From Takakia lepidozioides (Eukaryota; Streptophyta; Takakiopsida; Takakiales; Takakiaceae), in the NCBI GenBank assembly GCA_030704615.1, contig CM060733.1:48484001-48548000 (forward strand): a stretch of DNA of 64,000 nucleotides. Direction: 5' to 3'. Position 1 is the stretch's first letter. Each line of letters begins with the position of its first letter. The position numbers and the translations under genes were made by a program. Below are positions 34,988 to 46,892 of this stretch, piece after piece. The notes below the pieces were generated by a model, which saw only the letters and a list, made by a program, of their open reading frames with translations, searched no databases and was not told where the DNA came from.

Positions 34988-35403
34988 AGGAATAGGGTGC
35001 CATATACTACCACGTCATCTTCACCACGTCATCGTCGCCACGTTTCATAGCCACGTTTGGACCTGGGCATAGTTCCCTTGTGGATGAGCAGGAATAGGGT
35101 GCCATATGGCCATGTCATCATCACCACGTCATCGTCGCCACGTTTGGACGTTTGGACCTGGGCACATGTCAGCTTGAGGAGAAAGAGAATGAGCAGGAAT
35201 AGGGTGCCATATGGCCACGTCATCGTCGCCACGTTTGGGCCTGGGCATATTTCAGCTTGAGGAGAAAGAGAATGAGCAGGAATAGGGTGCCATATGGCCA
35301 CGTCATCGTCGCCACGTTTGGGCCTGGGCATATTTCAGCTTGAGGAGAAAGAGAGATGCAGTGTCGGCAGTTTAGCGTAGCCATGTCATCGCCACGTTTG
35401 GAC
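34988..35403. repeat. Minisatellite, units of about 83-106 bp
   Basis: Units start near 34988, 35089, 35195 and 35278 with AGGAATAGGGTGCCATAT. They continue with CCACGTCATCGTCGCCACG and GGGC.TATTTCAGCTTGAGGAG. A fifth, incomplete unit is interrupted by the hAT elements at 35412-37282 and resumes at 37283. Each unit carries TGACGTGG on the minus strand, a bZIP-type core. The array lies about 800 bp upstream of the EMB1703-like start; a regulatory role is inference. Confidence 0.85.
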
Positions 35404-35411
35404 GTTTGGAC
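35404..35411. repeat. Left target site duplication (GTTTGGAC) of the hAT pair
   Basis: Identical to 37283-37290. The 8 bp between the two elements (36406-36413) is its reverse complement, GTCCAAAC. Confidence 0.85.
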
Positions 35412-36405
35412 CAGTGTTGCGCGGGTATATTGATATATATATACCCTGGTGTGGCACAGTTTAGGTACCCGGATGTATACCCTTATATCAATGATATACC
35501 CTTATCCTTATATTTACGCTGCATCAAGACGCTCAATATACCCTACTTTTCTAAAGGGTATATGTTAAAATGAAGGGTATATCTAATCAGGGTATATAAG
35601 GGCCTTTATGTGCCGTCATAGCCTTTATGTGCTAGGTCTTTTCTCATTTTGTTGTGTTGTTAGGGAGCCTTGAGCTATAAGAAAGCTCCAATCACAGCTA
35701 AAACAAATGCTACATATATATCATTCCTAAAATGTCATATAACTCAAACAATACCTCTTCAGATCTCACCTATATATATATATATAAGGAAACCTGCCCA
35801 CAATTTAGGTCCTTGAGGGGATTTTTTTTTTTTTTTTTTCAGGAAACCTGGGAGCTACAGCCCACAATTCAGGCCCTTGAGGAGGGGGAAAGATTAACCC
35901 CCTTCATTTATGGACCATGAGACCTACAGGACGATCAACGCCCCGACATACCGTCACGAATAATCCCACACACGGGCAGGGCAGCGGGTTACTAGCTGAG
36001 CTACCAGCCAATGTGCTTTTTTTTAATCTCAAACCTCCTCCATCTTGAAATTAACACCAAAATATTATGCAACATCTTATCAATTTTCTCTTTTACCCTA
36101 AATTGTTTTTTTTGTGCTTTGTACATATTGAAGAACATCATATATTCTTGAAAACCATTAAATTATATATTAATTGAAATAACTATCCATACCCGAAAAC
36201 TATTCATACCCTCAGGGTATATTTTGGCATATATATCCATAGGGGGGTTATATATAAATCTAAAAAAGTTAATTTATCCATATCCGAAGGGTAAATAATT
36301 TTTTGAGATTTTGATTTATCCATACCAGGAGGGTAAATGATTTGACAAAAATAATTTACTTATACCCTAAGGGTATATTGAAATCAATATACCTGCACAA
36401 CACTG
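35412..36405. mobile_element. Non-autonomous hAT element (GGGTATA family), 994 bp
   Basis: Terminal inverted repeats about 23 bp long start CAGTGTTG(C/T)GC(G/A)GG and continue TATATTGAT. The subterminal zones are packed with GGGTATA / TATACCC in both orientations. The interior has a T tract (35822-35841) and a minus-strand tRNA box-A-like GGTAGCTCAGCTAGT (about 35988-36002), perhaps a nested SINE head. No transposase. Confidence 0.9.
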
Positions 36406-36413
36406 GTCCAAAC

Positions 36414-36769
36414 CAGTGTTGTGCAGGTACCCGCTTAGGCGGGTTGGAACCGGCGGTTCTGGTCGGTTCTTCGGAACCGGTACTGGAACCGAAACCGGGG
36501 GAGCAAGGACGACCCGGCTCCAGAACAGGAGGACACGGCGGGTATGGGTTTTTCCAGGAACCGGCTGGGAACTGGAACCGGGGGTCAGTGGCGGTTCCGG
36601 ATTAGGGTTGTTTTTTTTTTTGTTTTGTTTTTCCCGTGATCTGTCGTCTCTCACCTCCAATCTGCGCGATCTGCTGCAGTAGGGCGACTTCAGTGCGGGG
36701 GAGGGAGCAGCGCATAGCAGCACGGGGAGGAAGGAGCAACGCGCCTCAACGCGGGGGCGAGGGAGCAGC

Positions 36770-36801
<32 letters not shown>

Positions 36802-37282
36802 CCTTTTTTTCTCCACGTTGTATCATCTCTCACGTCTGTTTTTGAATAGTGAGGAAGTCCACTTAGATGACAACGTGGAGTTGATTGCAAAGGCCGAGTT
36901 GTTTGATATAAAATGATTTCTTTGTGTACTCTACACACATTAATTTATAATCGCTTACATCGTATTATTATTATTATTTCATAAATTTGTATGTGAATGT
37001 TATGTTGTTTCTTTTCAACATGGTCAAAAGATTTGATATAACTAATGGGATCATTTTCAGATTTATAAAAAACGATCAAAAATTTAATATATATTTTTAA
37101 ATTCAAAAAATAGAGAACCGGAACCAGAAACTGGAACAGGCGGTTCCTTCCCAAAAAATACCCGGAACCGGGACCGGAATCTGCTCATGAATTTTGGAAC
37201 CGGAACCGGAACCGTCTCTTTAAATATACCAAGGAACCGGAACCGGAGGTTCCTTCAATAAGGCAAGAACCGCACAACACTG
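36414..37282. mobile_element. Non-autonomous hAT element (GGAACCGG family), 869 bp
   Basis: Starts CAGTGTTGTGCAGGTACC and ends GAACCGCACAACACTG. Its left 430 bp match the left end and T-tract modules of the element at 1898-8426. From 36841 it matches the last 27 codons of the transposase gene (NSEEV ... stop near 36915) and the right end. It is therefore an internal-deletion derivative of the same family and must depend on a transposase made elsewhere. Confidence 0.92.
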
Positions 37283-37290
37283 GTTTGGAC
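37283..37290. repeat. Right target site duplication (GTTTGGAC)
   Basis: Matches 35404-35411; the interrupted minisatellite unit continues immediately after it. Confidence 0.85.
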
Positions 37291-37620
37291 CTGGCATATT
37301 TGGGCTTGAGGAGAAAGAGAAAGCAGTGCGGAGTGGCGAGTCAGTGCAAGTGCAGCTGAGAGCCAGTGAAATTGAGCTCCTGGAGACTGTCACCCTCTTG
37401 AAAAAGACCCAACAAGGCGAGGAACAATCACGGCGTGCTTGATGCTCCAACCACAGCAAACTGCCTGCTTGTTGGACTCCCAGCCTATCAGTATTAGAGA
37501 CATTCAAAGTAGAGGTAAACCACAATTAGAACGTCTGACTGATTCTGTAAGGTGGGGTGCCCGTATGCCACAAGGCATGTCTAATCCTCCTGATCAAGAA
37601 CTTTCTGTCAGGAAGGGCGT
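37291..37620 (+). repeat. Repeat related to 40925-41140
   Basis: Shares AGTGCGGAGTGG.GAGTCA, GAAATTGAGCTCCTGGAGACT, TTGAAAAAGACCCA.CAAGG and CAGCCTATCAGTAT in the same order and orientation with 40925-41140. The pair frames the region before PIG-V and suggests a local duplication about 3.6 kb apart. Confidence 0.8.
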
Positions 37621-38460
37621 CTCCCTAACGAGAGGAAAGTAGTGACCCCAGATTCATGATAAAGAGGACAGTGAAAGAAGAAATTCTCTTCAATCTTAAT
37701 CTCAGGCCTGTCTTGTTTAGTGAAATCACTGAAATTCCAGTCGTTTTTAGTGGATTAGTATTGCTTGGTACGTGAATTCTTGTATTTCAAAAACAAATCT
37801 GTTGTAGTACATGGGCATACATGCTAAGGGACCAAGTGCTGTCATTTATTCATACAAGTGCTTTTGGACCTGTCGTTTTCTACTATTGTATGAGCCTAAG
37901 TCTAGTGCGTGCTACTGGGGGCAGCTTTAGAAGTGGAGTGACTCCAGCACTACTCCCTACGTTCACGCACGAACTCATTTCTATCTTTATATAGGTATGG
38001 ACTTGCAGCTGTGCAGGTAAGTGTATGATGTTCAGCTTTGATGTCTCTTTGCTTTGGTGTTGTCCCATGAGGCCTCTTGGCCTCAGTGGAGGTAATTATC
38101 CTTTTAATTTCCTTTATGAGTGGACAAAATAGAGCTTCGAGACTTACTTTGGAAATTGGAAATGTTGTTTGGTGATTCCTTGGTTGAATAGGCCCTGCAG
38201 GCCACCACCAGACATAATTAGTTTCTTCTTCGTCTGTGTCTGTGGCCACAAGGGACAGAAGTTTAGTAACATGAGGTGGTCGTCTTGGAACTGGCTAGTC
38301 ATTCCATTTCCTATTTATGTTAGGGGATGTCTTAGTAAGAAGAACAACGGCCCACTCGCACAAAGTTCATGCGTAGGGCCCCGACATTGCCAGGTTACAT
38401 AAATTCTTGCAGTTGTGGTCATTGCCAAGCCAATTACGTGCTTTAAATACTGTCTGAAAA
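37621..38460. other. No gene recognised
   Basis: Short frames only. Near 37640-37690 there is a weak resemblance to the LINE zinc-knuckle debris seen in EMB1703 intron 7. Nothing else can be supported. Confidence 0.35.
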
Positions 38461-40915
38461 TTGCTGGAGCACAGATTCAATTGTGAGAGTTCAAATCCTC
38501 ATCAGCAAGATGCTCCACAAAGTGACTTTGGGCGCAAGACTGAAGTCCCTCTGAGGCCCAAAGATGTGCCCTTGTTTCCAGGAGAAAAGTGGGAGGTTAA
38601 TTTGGGAATTTTGTCAAAATCTGCCACAAGTGCCACTTGTGAACACCACTAAAGAAAATGACAAACCAGTTAGTGGGAAAGGTGCAAGCAGTACAAGGAA
38701 GTGATAACCCTGAAATTTCATTTTAGGTTTATTAGATCTTCCACACTGATCCAGATTCCCAGAGAAAGCACCCCTCATAGAAGTCAGGTTATGACACAGT
38801 GAGCTTCAGATGTTATTTCAAGAGTGTAACAGGTTTTCAAACTTTTGTTGTGTAGTTTTGTAGGGGGTTCCAGGTGCCAATGCGAGGGCCCAGGATAGTG
38901 TTCACTGCGGAAGTTGGAAAGAACCTGCAACAACCACACACCTATGTGAGCCTTCCCACCAGTTTGAGGCTTTCTGTCTCCATTCATTTTGTGAGCCCTT
39001 GACTAGTTTAGGGTTTTTGTCCTTTTAAGGATGGGTTTGGAACCATTAATTAGAAACCCCGCTATTTATCTTGCGAATCATGGCTTATCAAGGCAGAAAG
39101 ACAGTATGAAAAAATATGATGCCCTATCAAAGCAAAGCAATCTCGCCATGTCCAAAATCAAGGTCTGTCTTTGTAGGTGTCTGGCTGTTCACTGGTAGAG
39201 TCACTGGGGGTCACCTATGTGCAAGGATCTGGGAAGCTTGCAAGTTTGGGTTAAATTGAGTCAGTCCTGTCGGTGGGAACAAGTGTGAGCTTTTCAGCTG
39301 CTTGTGTTCAAATTTGCGTGGTCAAAACTAAGATGTTAGGTGAAACAAGGGAGAAGATTTCTTTCAGAGCTAAAGACCTTTATCTGGGTTTCAAACAACT
39401 CTTTTTGAAGTGTTCACACATGTCAAAACCATAGAAACAATATGCTTTTGTTTAGCAGAACAACTTTCCAAGTCTGTCTTCTGCACTTGAGTTGGTGGTC
39501 TATGTCAGCTCAGCCAGGCAACCAAAAACTCCTGTGCTGTCTCCGTGAGCATTGAAGTCCCCTGTATATATCTCTCCAGCCCTGACTAACCTATGAAATG
39601 CATCCTCTTCGAGTGGATGCAGCAGGATCAGATCAAGCCTGAAATAGATGACATCTGGTCACAGCTTCTTTGCAAAGGTGACCAAGTTTCCTACAATAAC
39701 CCATCACTCTCCACCGTGTTTCAAAGCCCTTCTTTACAGGTCAGATATTATTCCGCAGATGTCCATCTCTCAAAGTCGAATACGTTGCTCACAGTACATG
39801 TGCTGCTCCCTCATCTCCTACTTAACTGTGTCTATTGGGAGAATCCATTTAAGAAGTTTGTAACTTTCTCAAATATTCAGTGAGGACTAAGCAACACTAT
39901 TACCATTAGAAACAATGTCAAGCAGAAGTGCTTTGCGTCATTCAACCTTTGTAATGGATGGAGACTTCATCACTGTGTCATTTGGATGCTGTTGCATAGG
40001 TCCCAGTGCCCACTTTTGGGGGTTGCACGACAGTACCAGCAGGACCCTTCATGAAGTAGAAAGGGTGGTGAGCCACTCTGTCTCTATCAATGAGACAACA
40101 GATGTGGGCGACTTGGCCACACCTGGCACCAAACCAATGGCAGAGAGTGAGCCATCCAACATACAATTGCCTGAAGACGACATAAAGTCACTCACCCAGC
40201 ACCAAACCAATGGCAGGTCCAGAGAGTGAACCATCCAACATACAATTGCCTGAAGACGACATAAAGTCACTCACCCATCTTAAGCATGAGACAGGTTGGA
40301 AGGAAGAAGGTGGTAGAATGTCAAACATGTCCACCAGGGTATGTATTTGTTCAAGAAATGCAGCACACAGAGATGGGGGGTCAAGACAAACAATCAGCAA
40401 AGCAGTTGTGTCAAGGTCAAGCTCCAAGGATTCAAACTACAGAGCTTGCAGTTTCGAGCAAGCCCCTGCTACTGAAGAAGCAGCTGGAGACGATATGGCC
40501 TACTCAGAGGAGAGTTGCTCTAACTCTATGTTTCGAGCACCCAGTGTCAGGACCCCGGGTGTTGCCCTCCAAGACCTGCTATGGTGGGAACAGGTAGGGA
40601 AAGAAGATATTCGGAGGAACCAGCTGTGGAGTCGGGTGTGAAATCTGAACAAGGCAGCTACAGCCCTGCAGAGGACACTGTTGGGGACCCAATTGCTTGG
40701 CTTGATGATTGCGGATCGTGCGCCTTATCCCTGACAGCCCAGCGTGCTGGGATTCCCCATCCGGCAGCGCAGCCAGCGTGTCATTTTCCCAGTATCATCC
40801 CGATTTTAGTTTTACTCCTGACTCCGAAGGTGCCTCAAACAGAGGTTTTGGGGAGCATGTTCATCAAACATGGCTTATGTGTGCCTTCATTGTATCTCTA
40901 TGTATAGTTGGATGG
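38461..40915 (+). other. Coding-like region, unrecognised, possibly a decayed or spliced gene
   Basis: Several plus-strand segments have balanced, hydrophilic composition as in exons. They are about 38461-38652 (with RPKDVPLFPGEKWEVNLG), 40095-40300 (SEPSNIQLPEDDIKSLT, repeated), 40286-40597 and the Ser-rich 40715-40860 (DSPACWDSPSGS, FSFTPDSEG). They lie in different frames. I could not chain them with consistent splice phases and found no start. It may be a gene of an unfamiliar family, a pseudogene, or the extended 5' region of PIG-V. Confidence 0.3.
40128..40277 (+). repeat. Tandem duplication, 73-bp period, 2 units
   Basis: Units from 40128 and 40201 both begin ACCAAACCAATGGCAG and include AACATACAATTGCCTGAAG. 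In one frame both encode SEPSNIQLPEDDIKSLT. The period is not a multiple of three, so a protein reading through both would change frame. Confidence 0.9.
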
Positions 40916-40924
40916 GTAACTCTT

Positions 40925-41140
40925 TGGTGGACCTCGGCACATTTCAGAAAGAGAATGCAGTGCGGAGTGGTGAGTCATTGCAATTGAAATTGAGCTCCTG
41001 GAGACTGTCACTCTCTTGAAAAAGACCCAGCAAGGTGAGGAACAAGCACAGCCTGGTTGTTGCTCCAACCACAGAAAACTGCCTGCTTGTTGGACTAGCC
41101 AGCCTATCAGTATTTCTTGGAGACACTCAAAGTACAGATT
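40925..41140 (+). repeat. Second copy of the 37291-37620 repeat
   Basis: See the shared landmarks listed for 37291-37620. The left border again carries the minisatellite-like words GGACCT..GCA.ATTTCAG and AAAGAGAATGCAG. Confidence 0.8.
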
Positions 41141-41853
41141 AAATCAATCCTACTTCCCTTCTTCTATCCTTCTGCAGGATAAGAAAAAGACCATGGGAAG
41201 CTCAAGGGGCTTGTGGGACAACAGGAAACAAGAGTGGGGTCCCCAACAACCAGCCACCACAATCACCACAATCATAACAGTAAAATTCAAATTTGACTGA
41301 TTCTGTAAGAGATTTATGTCGAGATATAATGTTGTGTTCTGGAATACTACTTGATTGTCTTTAAGCTGGCTCAAAGAGATGGCAACTTTAGTGACAACAT
41401 TCTGCATGTGGAGCATGAGCATGCAATGGTTCTCATGTACACGGATTCATTAATCCTTGGATGTGTCAACAGTATATATGAACTGGGGAACAGACAACAC
41501 ACCCCACATTTGTGAAATTATTTTTTGAGAACAATTCAGCTGCTAGACTCAACTTGGATGCTGGAAAGAGGGAACCAATCCTCCAATTTTGAAGGGAAAT
41601 TTGCTGCTGTCATCAAATCTGATGTTACCCACAATTTGTGCATCACAACCATGAGAGTGAGATGAAATCCATAACTAATGGCTTGTTTTCTGGAAACTTT
41701 TAGGGTTATTAGTAGTGTTTGGAATGCTGGATTGGAATTTGTTCCTGCATTGCAGTGTTTGCATCCGGCGTGTCCAGCACAGACGAATTCTGCGTCATAA
41801 ATTTCTGTTTGAGTTTGAAGTTGATTGGAGGGAGTGATTATGAGAAGCTGACC
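41141..41853. promoter_or_regulatory. 5' flank and putative promoter of PIG-V
   Basis: No gene seen. It should hold the promoter and 5' UTR of the gene starting at 41854; no single motif is strong enough to place. Confidence 0.35.
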
Positions 41854-44800
41854 ATGGATCGCAGCAGTAGCAGCGAGCATACAAAGATTGAAGACCACTT
41901 GCCAGGCATGAATCTATCGAAGCCCGTTCCTGTTGTGTATGTGGCAATCTTCTCACGAGCTCTTTTGATCGCTCTGTTTTGGCTATGGCGAACCCTTGCT
42001 CGCCCCTACGACACCTCCGCTGAGCTTACCCCGCATTGCCTGACTTCAAACCGCGGTATGTCATTGTTAGTGTTACTTTGTGTTTCCTCGATGATGCATT
42101 ATGATCAGCTAAATTGTTACTATCTTGGTACATGGATTACTGCAGGAGTGTTACCAGAAAATTGTATTTCTTATTGTTCGATCTCTCTCTTACACCCACA
42201 ATGCCATTGGGTTAGAGTGCCCCTCCTACAAGGGCTTGCGGCTTAGTGGGACACTGCTAGCGGTACAACTCTCCTCCTTATACTGGCAGGATGGACTGCA
42301 TTCTAAGAACTTTTCCTGGCCTGTTATGGGCTTCGCCTCGTGTCTTGGTTCCAATTGCCAGTTGGCTGCCGAAGCCTTTGATGAGTTTTCCTGCCATGCA
42401 ACTGTCATGATCTCCACACGAGCGTCAGGCTGGTATCTGAGGATGTCCTGTCCTTTTTGGGGGGCTTACTCTTACTTAGAAAACCCGGTTGTCTCAACCA
42501 CTCTCCCCTCGGTAGGCTTCATTCAGAATGCTGTCCTGTTTGTGATTTGTGAAGGTTGTGCGTGAAGAATGCCATTTTCCTCTTAAAAATGAAAAAGATT
42601 GCAAAGGAAAAGAGGTTAAGAGTGGACTGATTGGTCCTGATGATCGCTCTGGGCGTCCACTCAGATTATCAGTTACCAGTGAAGTGGGAGAGCTTGGGTC
42701 GGGCAATTGAAGCTACAGTGGTCTGGGACTCTGTCTTCTATGTACGAATTGCAGAGTGTGGATATGAATATGAGCAGACACATGCATTTCAACCTGTTTT
42801 CCCCCTCTCCATGCGGATTCTGGCCAATACTGGTATGCTACTGGTCTCCAACTGGTTAACAGGCGTGCCTACATTCCTACATTCGACTTTCCTTGAACAG
42901 TTCAGATTAGGGTTTAAGGGATTGAATATGGACTGGTATCTCAACCCTCTGAAGGAACAAGGATATTATGGAATGATTGTTGGATGGCAGAGTGCACAAA
43001 ATGCAGTGCATTCCACTGGATAAGAAGAATAATAATAAGTCCTTCACCCATAAGGCAACCTCTGGTTAGGAGATATCCACTTCGAAAGTTCATTTACAGT
43101 GTGGCCAAGGAAATTTTGAGGCCCAAGTTTGTGGTGTGGTCTGTAAGTGCCCAGTTTCACGTGTCATTTACACTATGTTGAACAGGTCTCATCAAACAAT
43201 ATGACAACATAAGCACCCCTCTAAGCATTGGTTTCTAGTCCAGCGAAATCTAAAATGCGAATGATTGCCAGTGTTGAACAGATTGGTTCCATTGGTAGGC
43301 TACAGAGCGACACTTGCTATCTCAGGATACCTCATCACCAACTTGAGTTTTGTCTTGGCTGCGTTCTATCTTCATAAGCTGGCGCTGTACGTCCTGGAGG
43401 ATGAACATCAAGCATGGCGGGCTACAGTTCTCTTCTGCTTCAACCCGGCCTCTGTCTTCTACTCTACAATGTATCCTTCTGTATTGTGCTTTTTGACCCT
43501 CCCTGTCATCAAGCAAGGTTTACCATGTTTCCTACATTTTCCTGAAAAAATTCAGATAGATAGAAAGGTCTTGTTCCTCCTCTTTCCTAGTCTCTAACCC
43601 TAGGACCAACCATACAACTGAGTAGGGAAACTGGGTGACTAGCCCCAAATCCAGACATATGCAGGAATCTAGATATCCTGACGTAAGATAATTTACTAAT
43701 TTACAACTGAGCTCCTGTGATACTGAGCAGTAAGATGGATCCTAGTAGAGATGAAGCAGTTCCTGACGGCCAACAGATACTCAGAGAGCCTCTTCTCGTT
43801 ATTATCATTTGCTGGCCTTTGGCTTTTTGTGGTGGGGGCAAAGTGGAAGGCTGTAATGTTATTTGGGCTGTCAAGTGGGGTGCGCTCAAATGGCGTGCTG
43901 CACTCCGGATTCTTCCTTTTCCAGGCGATGCACCTCTCTTTCCAGGCAGTATCTCGCCAAGGCAGGCCACTGGTAACCATCTCTGCCTCTCTCCAACCCA
44001 ACATGTATCTTCTTTCCCCCCATCATATACCTCATCTATCCTATGGTATTTGAAATATTGTAAACAGGACTGGGCAGGGAAAGGGGCAAACTTATTTACC
44101 CAGTTGCAGATTTCTTGCTCAAACTCATGCAATTGTTGGATGTTAGATCTACCAATACCAAATATAGGCTTCTGTTTGTTTGGCTCTTTATTGGCTGTGG
44201 AAGTTGCAGTTTGTCAGTAAGCATCACGAAACAGGTGATATCATAGGGTGGAAAAATGAGCCTCATGCTCACCTTCTCTGTCTGAACAGGAGTGTCAGAA
44301 CCACTCTAGTACTTCACTTAAACAGAGCCCTTTGTGGATATAAGACCTCAAATGAACTTAAAGAAGAACTTACAGTGCCACCATGGTATGAAAACAGCTG
44401 TCTTAATAATGGTAGTGGGATGTAAATCTGTTGATCTAGACAAGACTATATTACTCATGCCAATTAGAAAGAACTTAAGAATTCTTTGCACAGGTGGCTG
44501 TGCTTGCAGTGGTCATGGCAATCGTGCAATGTCTGGGAGTGGTTGCGCCGTTCGTTGCATTCCAAAGTTATGGCTACTCGCAGCTGTGTTTCAGGTCAGC
44601 TGCTGAAGGGGAGGCGACTGTCCGCCGGTGGTGCCATGCAAGAGTGCCTTACCTTTACGGATTTGTTCAAAGCCACTACTGGTGTGTCTGTCCTAGCAAA
44701 CTTGGTATCATATTTTCAGTGTCTGTTGATGTGCTCACATTTGCCTGTTGGGGGCGAGGGAAAGAATGCACTCATAAGACGTCTTTTGCATACACAGCTG

Positions 44801-46016
44801 CTTTAAGAAGATAGTGATCTGTCCAGGTGGCACCTTGCCATATTGTCGGAGAAAGATGGGTACAATTTGCGAGATGTATATTAACGGTGACTGGATCTTG
44901 TCTTCCTCCTGTGGTAGGAACGTAGGCTTCCTTCGTTATTTTGAAGCAAAGCAGATTCCCAATTTCATACTGGCATCCCCCATGCTAGTTCTTGCAGTCT
45001 GTGCAATCACATCATACGCGCAGAGACAGCACCAGCTGCTCTTCTCCCTTGGGTTCAAGTCCACTCCAGCACAGTGGCGGAAACTCACATTGTTGCCACC
45101 CTTGGACCGAAAGTTTGTGAAGAATCTCGACCATGGCTCAGAAGAAGTCCAGCCTGGTTTGTCTGTGCTTTCTCCGGAGGCCTTCCATGGTAATATCATC
45201 CAGACATTCACCCAATGACATGTGCTGTGGGTTGGCTGTGGCCACATGGTCACTTCTGTGTCAAGATACATCACATCACCTCATTGAAGGACCTTTTAGA
45301 AGATAACACTGGAGCCTTTGCAGCTGCTGGTTATCACCTGCTTATTCCTGCAGTCTTTGGTTTTGTCCGTACTTGCAGCAAAAACGCTTCCTTCAGCTCC
45401 CCACTTGATATCAAGGTCTTTCAGTCAGCAGTTAAAAGGAGTTTACCATCTCATTTGTTCCAACTGGATGGAATAAAATCATGTGCCCCAAGAAAACTTA
45501 GCTTGAATGCAATGAAGGACTCCTTTGACTTACACATAGATAGTGCTGGTGTGGGTTCTGCAGAGCTTCGACAAAGGCGAGGCAGGAAATTGGGATCTGA
45601 TGTGTCCAAAGAACAAGAAATGGACGTAGGCAACAGCCTAGGGGGGTTCTTCTCACCAGCAACCATGTGCTTTTTGATTCAGCTGGCAGTTATGGCGTCA
45701 GTTGCGAGTTTCGCCATGCACGTGCAGGTGGGTTAGTGTTGTAAAATAAATGTGTGTATGAGAGAGAGGGTTGTGGGGCGAATTGTGTAGGTTTATGTTG
45801 ATCATTTTTGCACGTATTCACCTGATGGTGGATGTTATGTAATTGCAGGTAGCGACAAGGTTTTTGTCTGTGAGCCCTGTGATATACTGGTATGCAGCGC
45901 ATTTGATGGAGGTTTTCATGTGTGGGCAGCAGGTTGGCCGCCTCATATGGACAGTGTTCTTCAGCTACATAGGCCTTGGCTCGCTGTTGTTCATCAATTT
46001 CTACCCTTTCACATGA
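41854..46016 (+). CDS. PIGV: GPI mannosyltransferase 2 (PIG-V)
   Basis: Adds the second alpha-1,6-linked mannose to the GPI anchor precursor on the luminal side of the ER, using dolichol-phosphate mannose. Exons: 41854-42055, 42665-42832, 43272-43470, 43777-43972, 44494-44681, 44918-45189, 45300-45727 and 45849-46016. All are GT-AG and phases close to 606 aa. It is a multi-pass GT-C enzyme. The first luminal loop has WDSVFYVRIAECGYEYEQ (residues 88-105, with the WD pair expected to hold the catalytic Asp). Further family motifs are CFNPASVFYS, YSESLFSLL, GVRSNG, PFVAFQSYGY, QSHYW, NVGFLRYFE.KQ.PNF.LASP, MHVQVATRFLS and the end INFYPFT. Plant and human PIG-V are about 480-500 aa; the extra length is mainly a hydrophilic loop in exons 6-7 (KEQEMDVG region). 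The starts of exons 2 and 7 each have an alternative in-frame AG. Confidence 0.93.
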
Positions 46017-46889
46017 TTTAATTATTGGTAGAAAGGCGTCTCTCTTGAGCAATAGTACCCAATACCCCCTTCTGGGACAGGTAGATTGGGTATATGCTCT
46101 CCTCTCTCTTGCGGTCGTCCTCGATCTCAACCTGCAGTTGTGGGTGGAAGAGGAAGGTGCAATGGAGATCTCTATCAAACCCAGGGCATCACATTCTTCT
46201 GCACACAGGCAATATACTCTTGTGGACATCGACCCCATCTTAATTGATTGAGTCTTGGGGGGGCCTGGTGGACCTTCCATTGTATCCTGCTGCATCGATG
46301 CACATATGTGTTAGCACATGTGTGAGGGAGACTGGAGAAAGGGGGAGGTCCTTGGGTTCACAGCACCCAAATTCTTGATGAGTGAAAATGGATATTGTAC
46401 CTTAGCGCATTTCCTGGAACATCCCAGAGGCACATGCAGACAAATAGAAGCGGTTGTCTGTAGTTGAAATACCAACCCAGTACTACATTGATGCCATCCA
46501 ACAATGGTCTATGTACATGGGTTGGAATGCTCCAGTAGCATGTCCCATGTATTGATGAGAGGTGCCGAGCCTATAGATTGACTGAACTTGAGGTCTGGCA
46601 ACTGCAATCATACAACTGAATCAATTCTCTAATCCCAGTCAGACTTAGATGGTTCTCTGGGATTAGGAGCCCTGTGCATTAATGGTCAAAAGGAGAAAAC
46701 TTGCAACTGAGGAACTATCATCAAAACCAGAGATCTCAAACATCAATTTTCTCAGTCACTAAGCAGTGCTCTGCGACTCTTGAATTTTTCAAAACAAGAG
46801 GTGTTTTGCTTCTTTGGAATGAATATAATGGGATGATGAATTGTAGAGATCAGTGAAATCGGATTACCTTTGTACATTATGTTTGGTCA
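46017..46889. other. 3' flank of PIG-V
   Basis: Probable 3' UTR followed by intergenic DNA; no gene seen. Confidence 0.4.
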
Positions 46890-46892
46890 GTG

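Noticed and set aside
39593-39883. A 96-codon plus-strand frame as a gene
   Set aside because: No start context, overlaps another frame and no motif is seen; kept only as part of the uncertain region before PIG-V.
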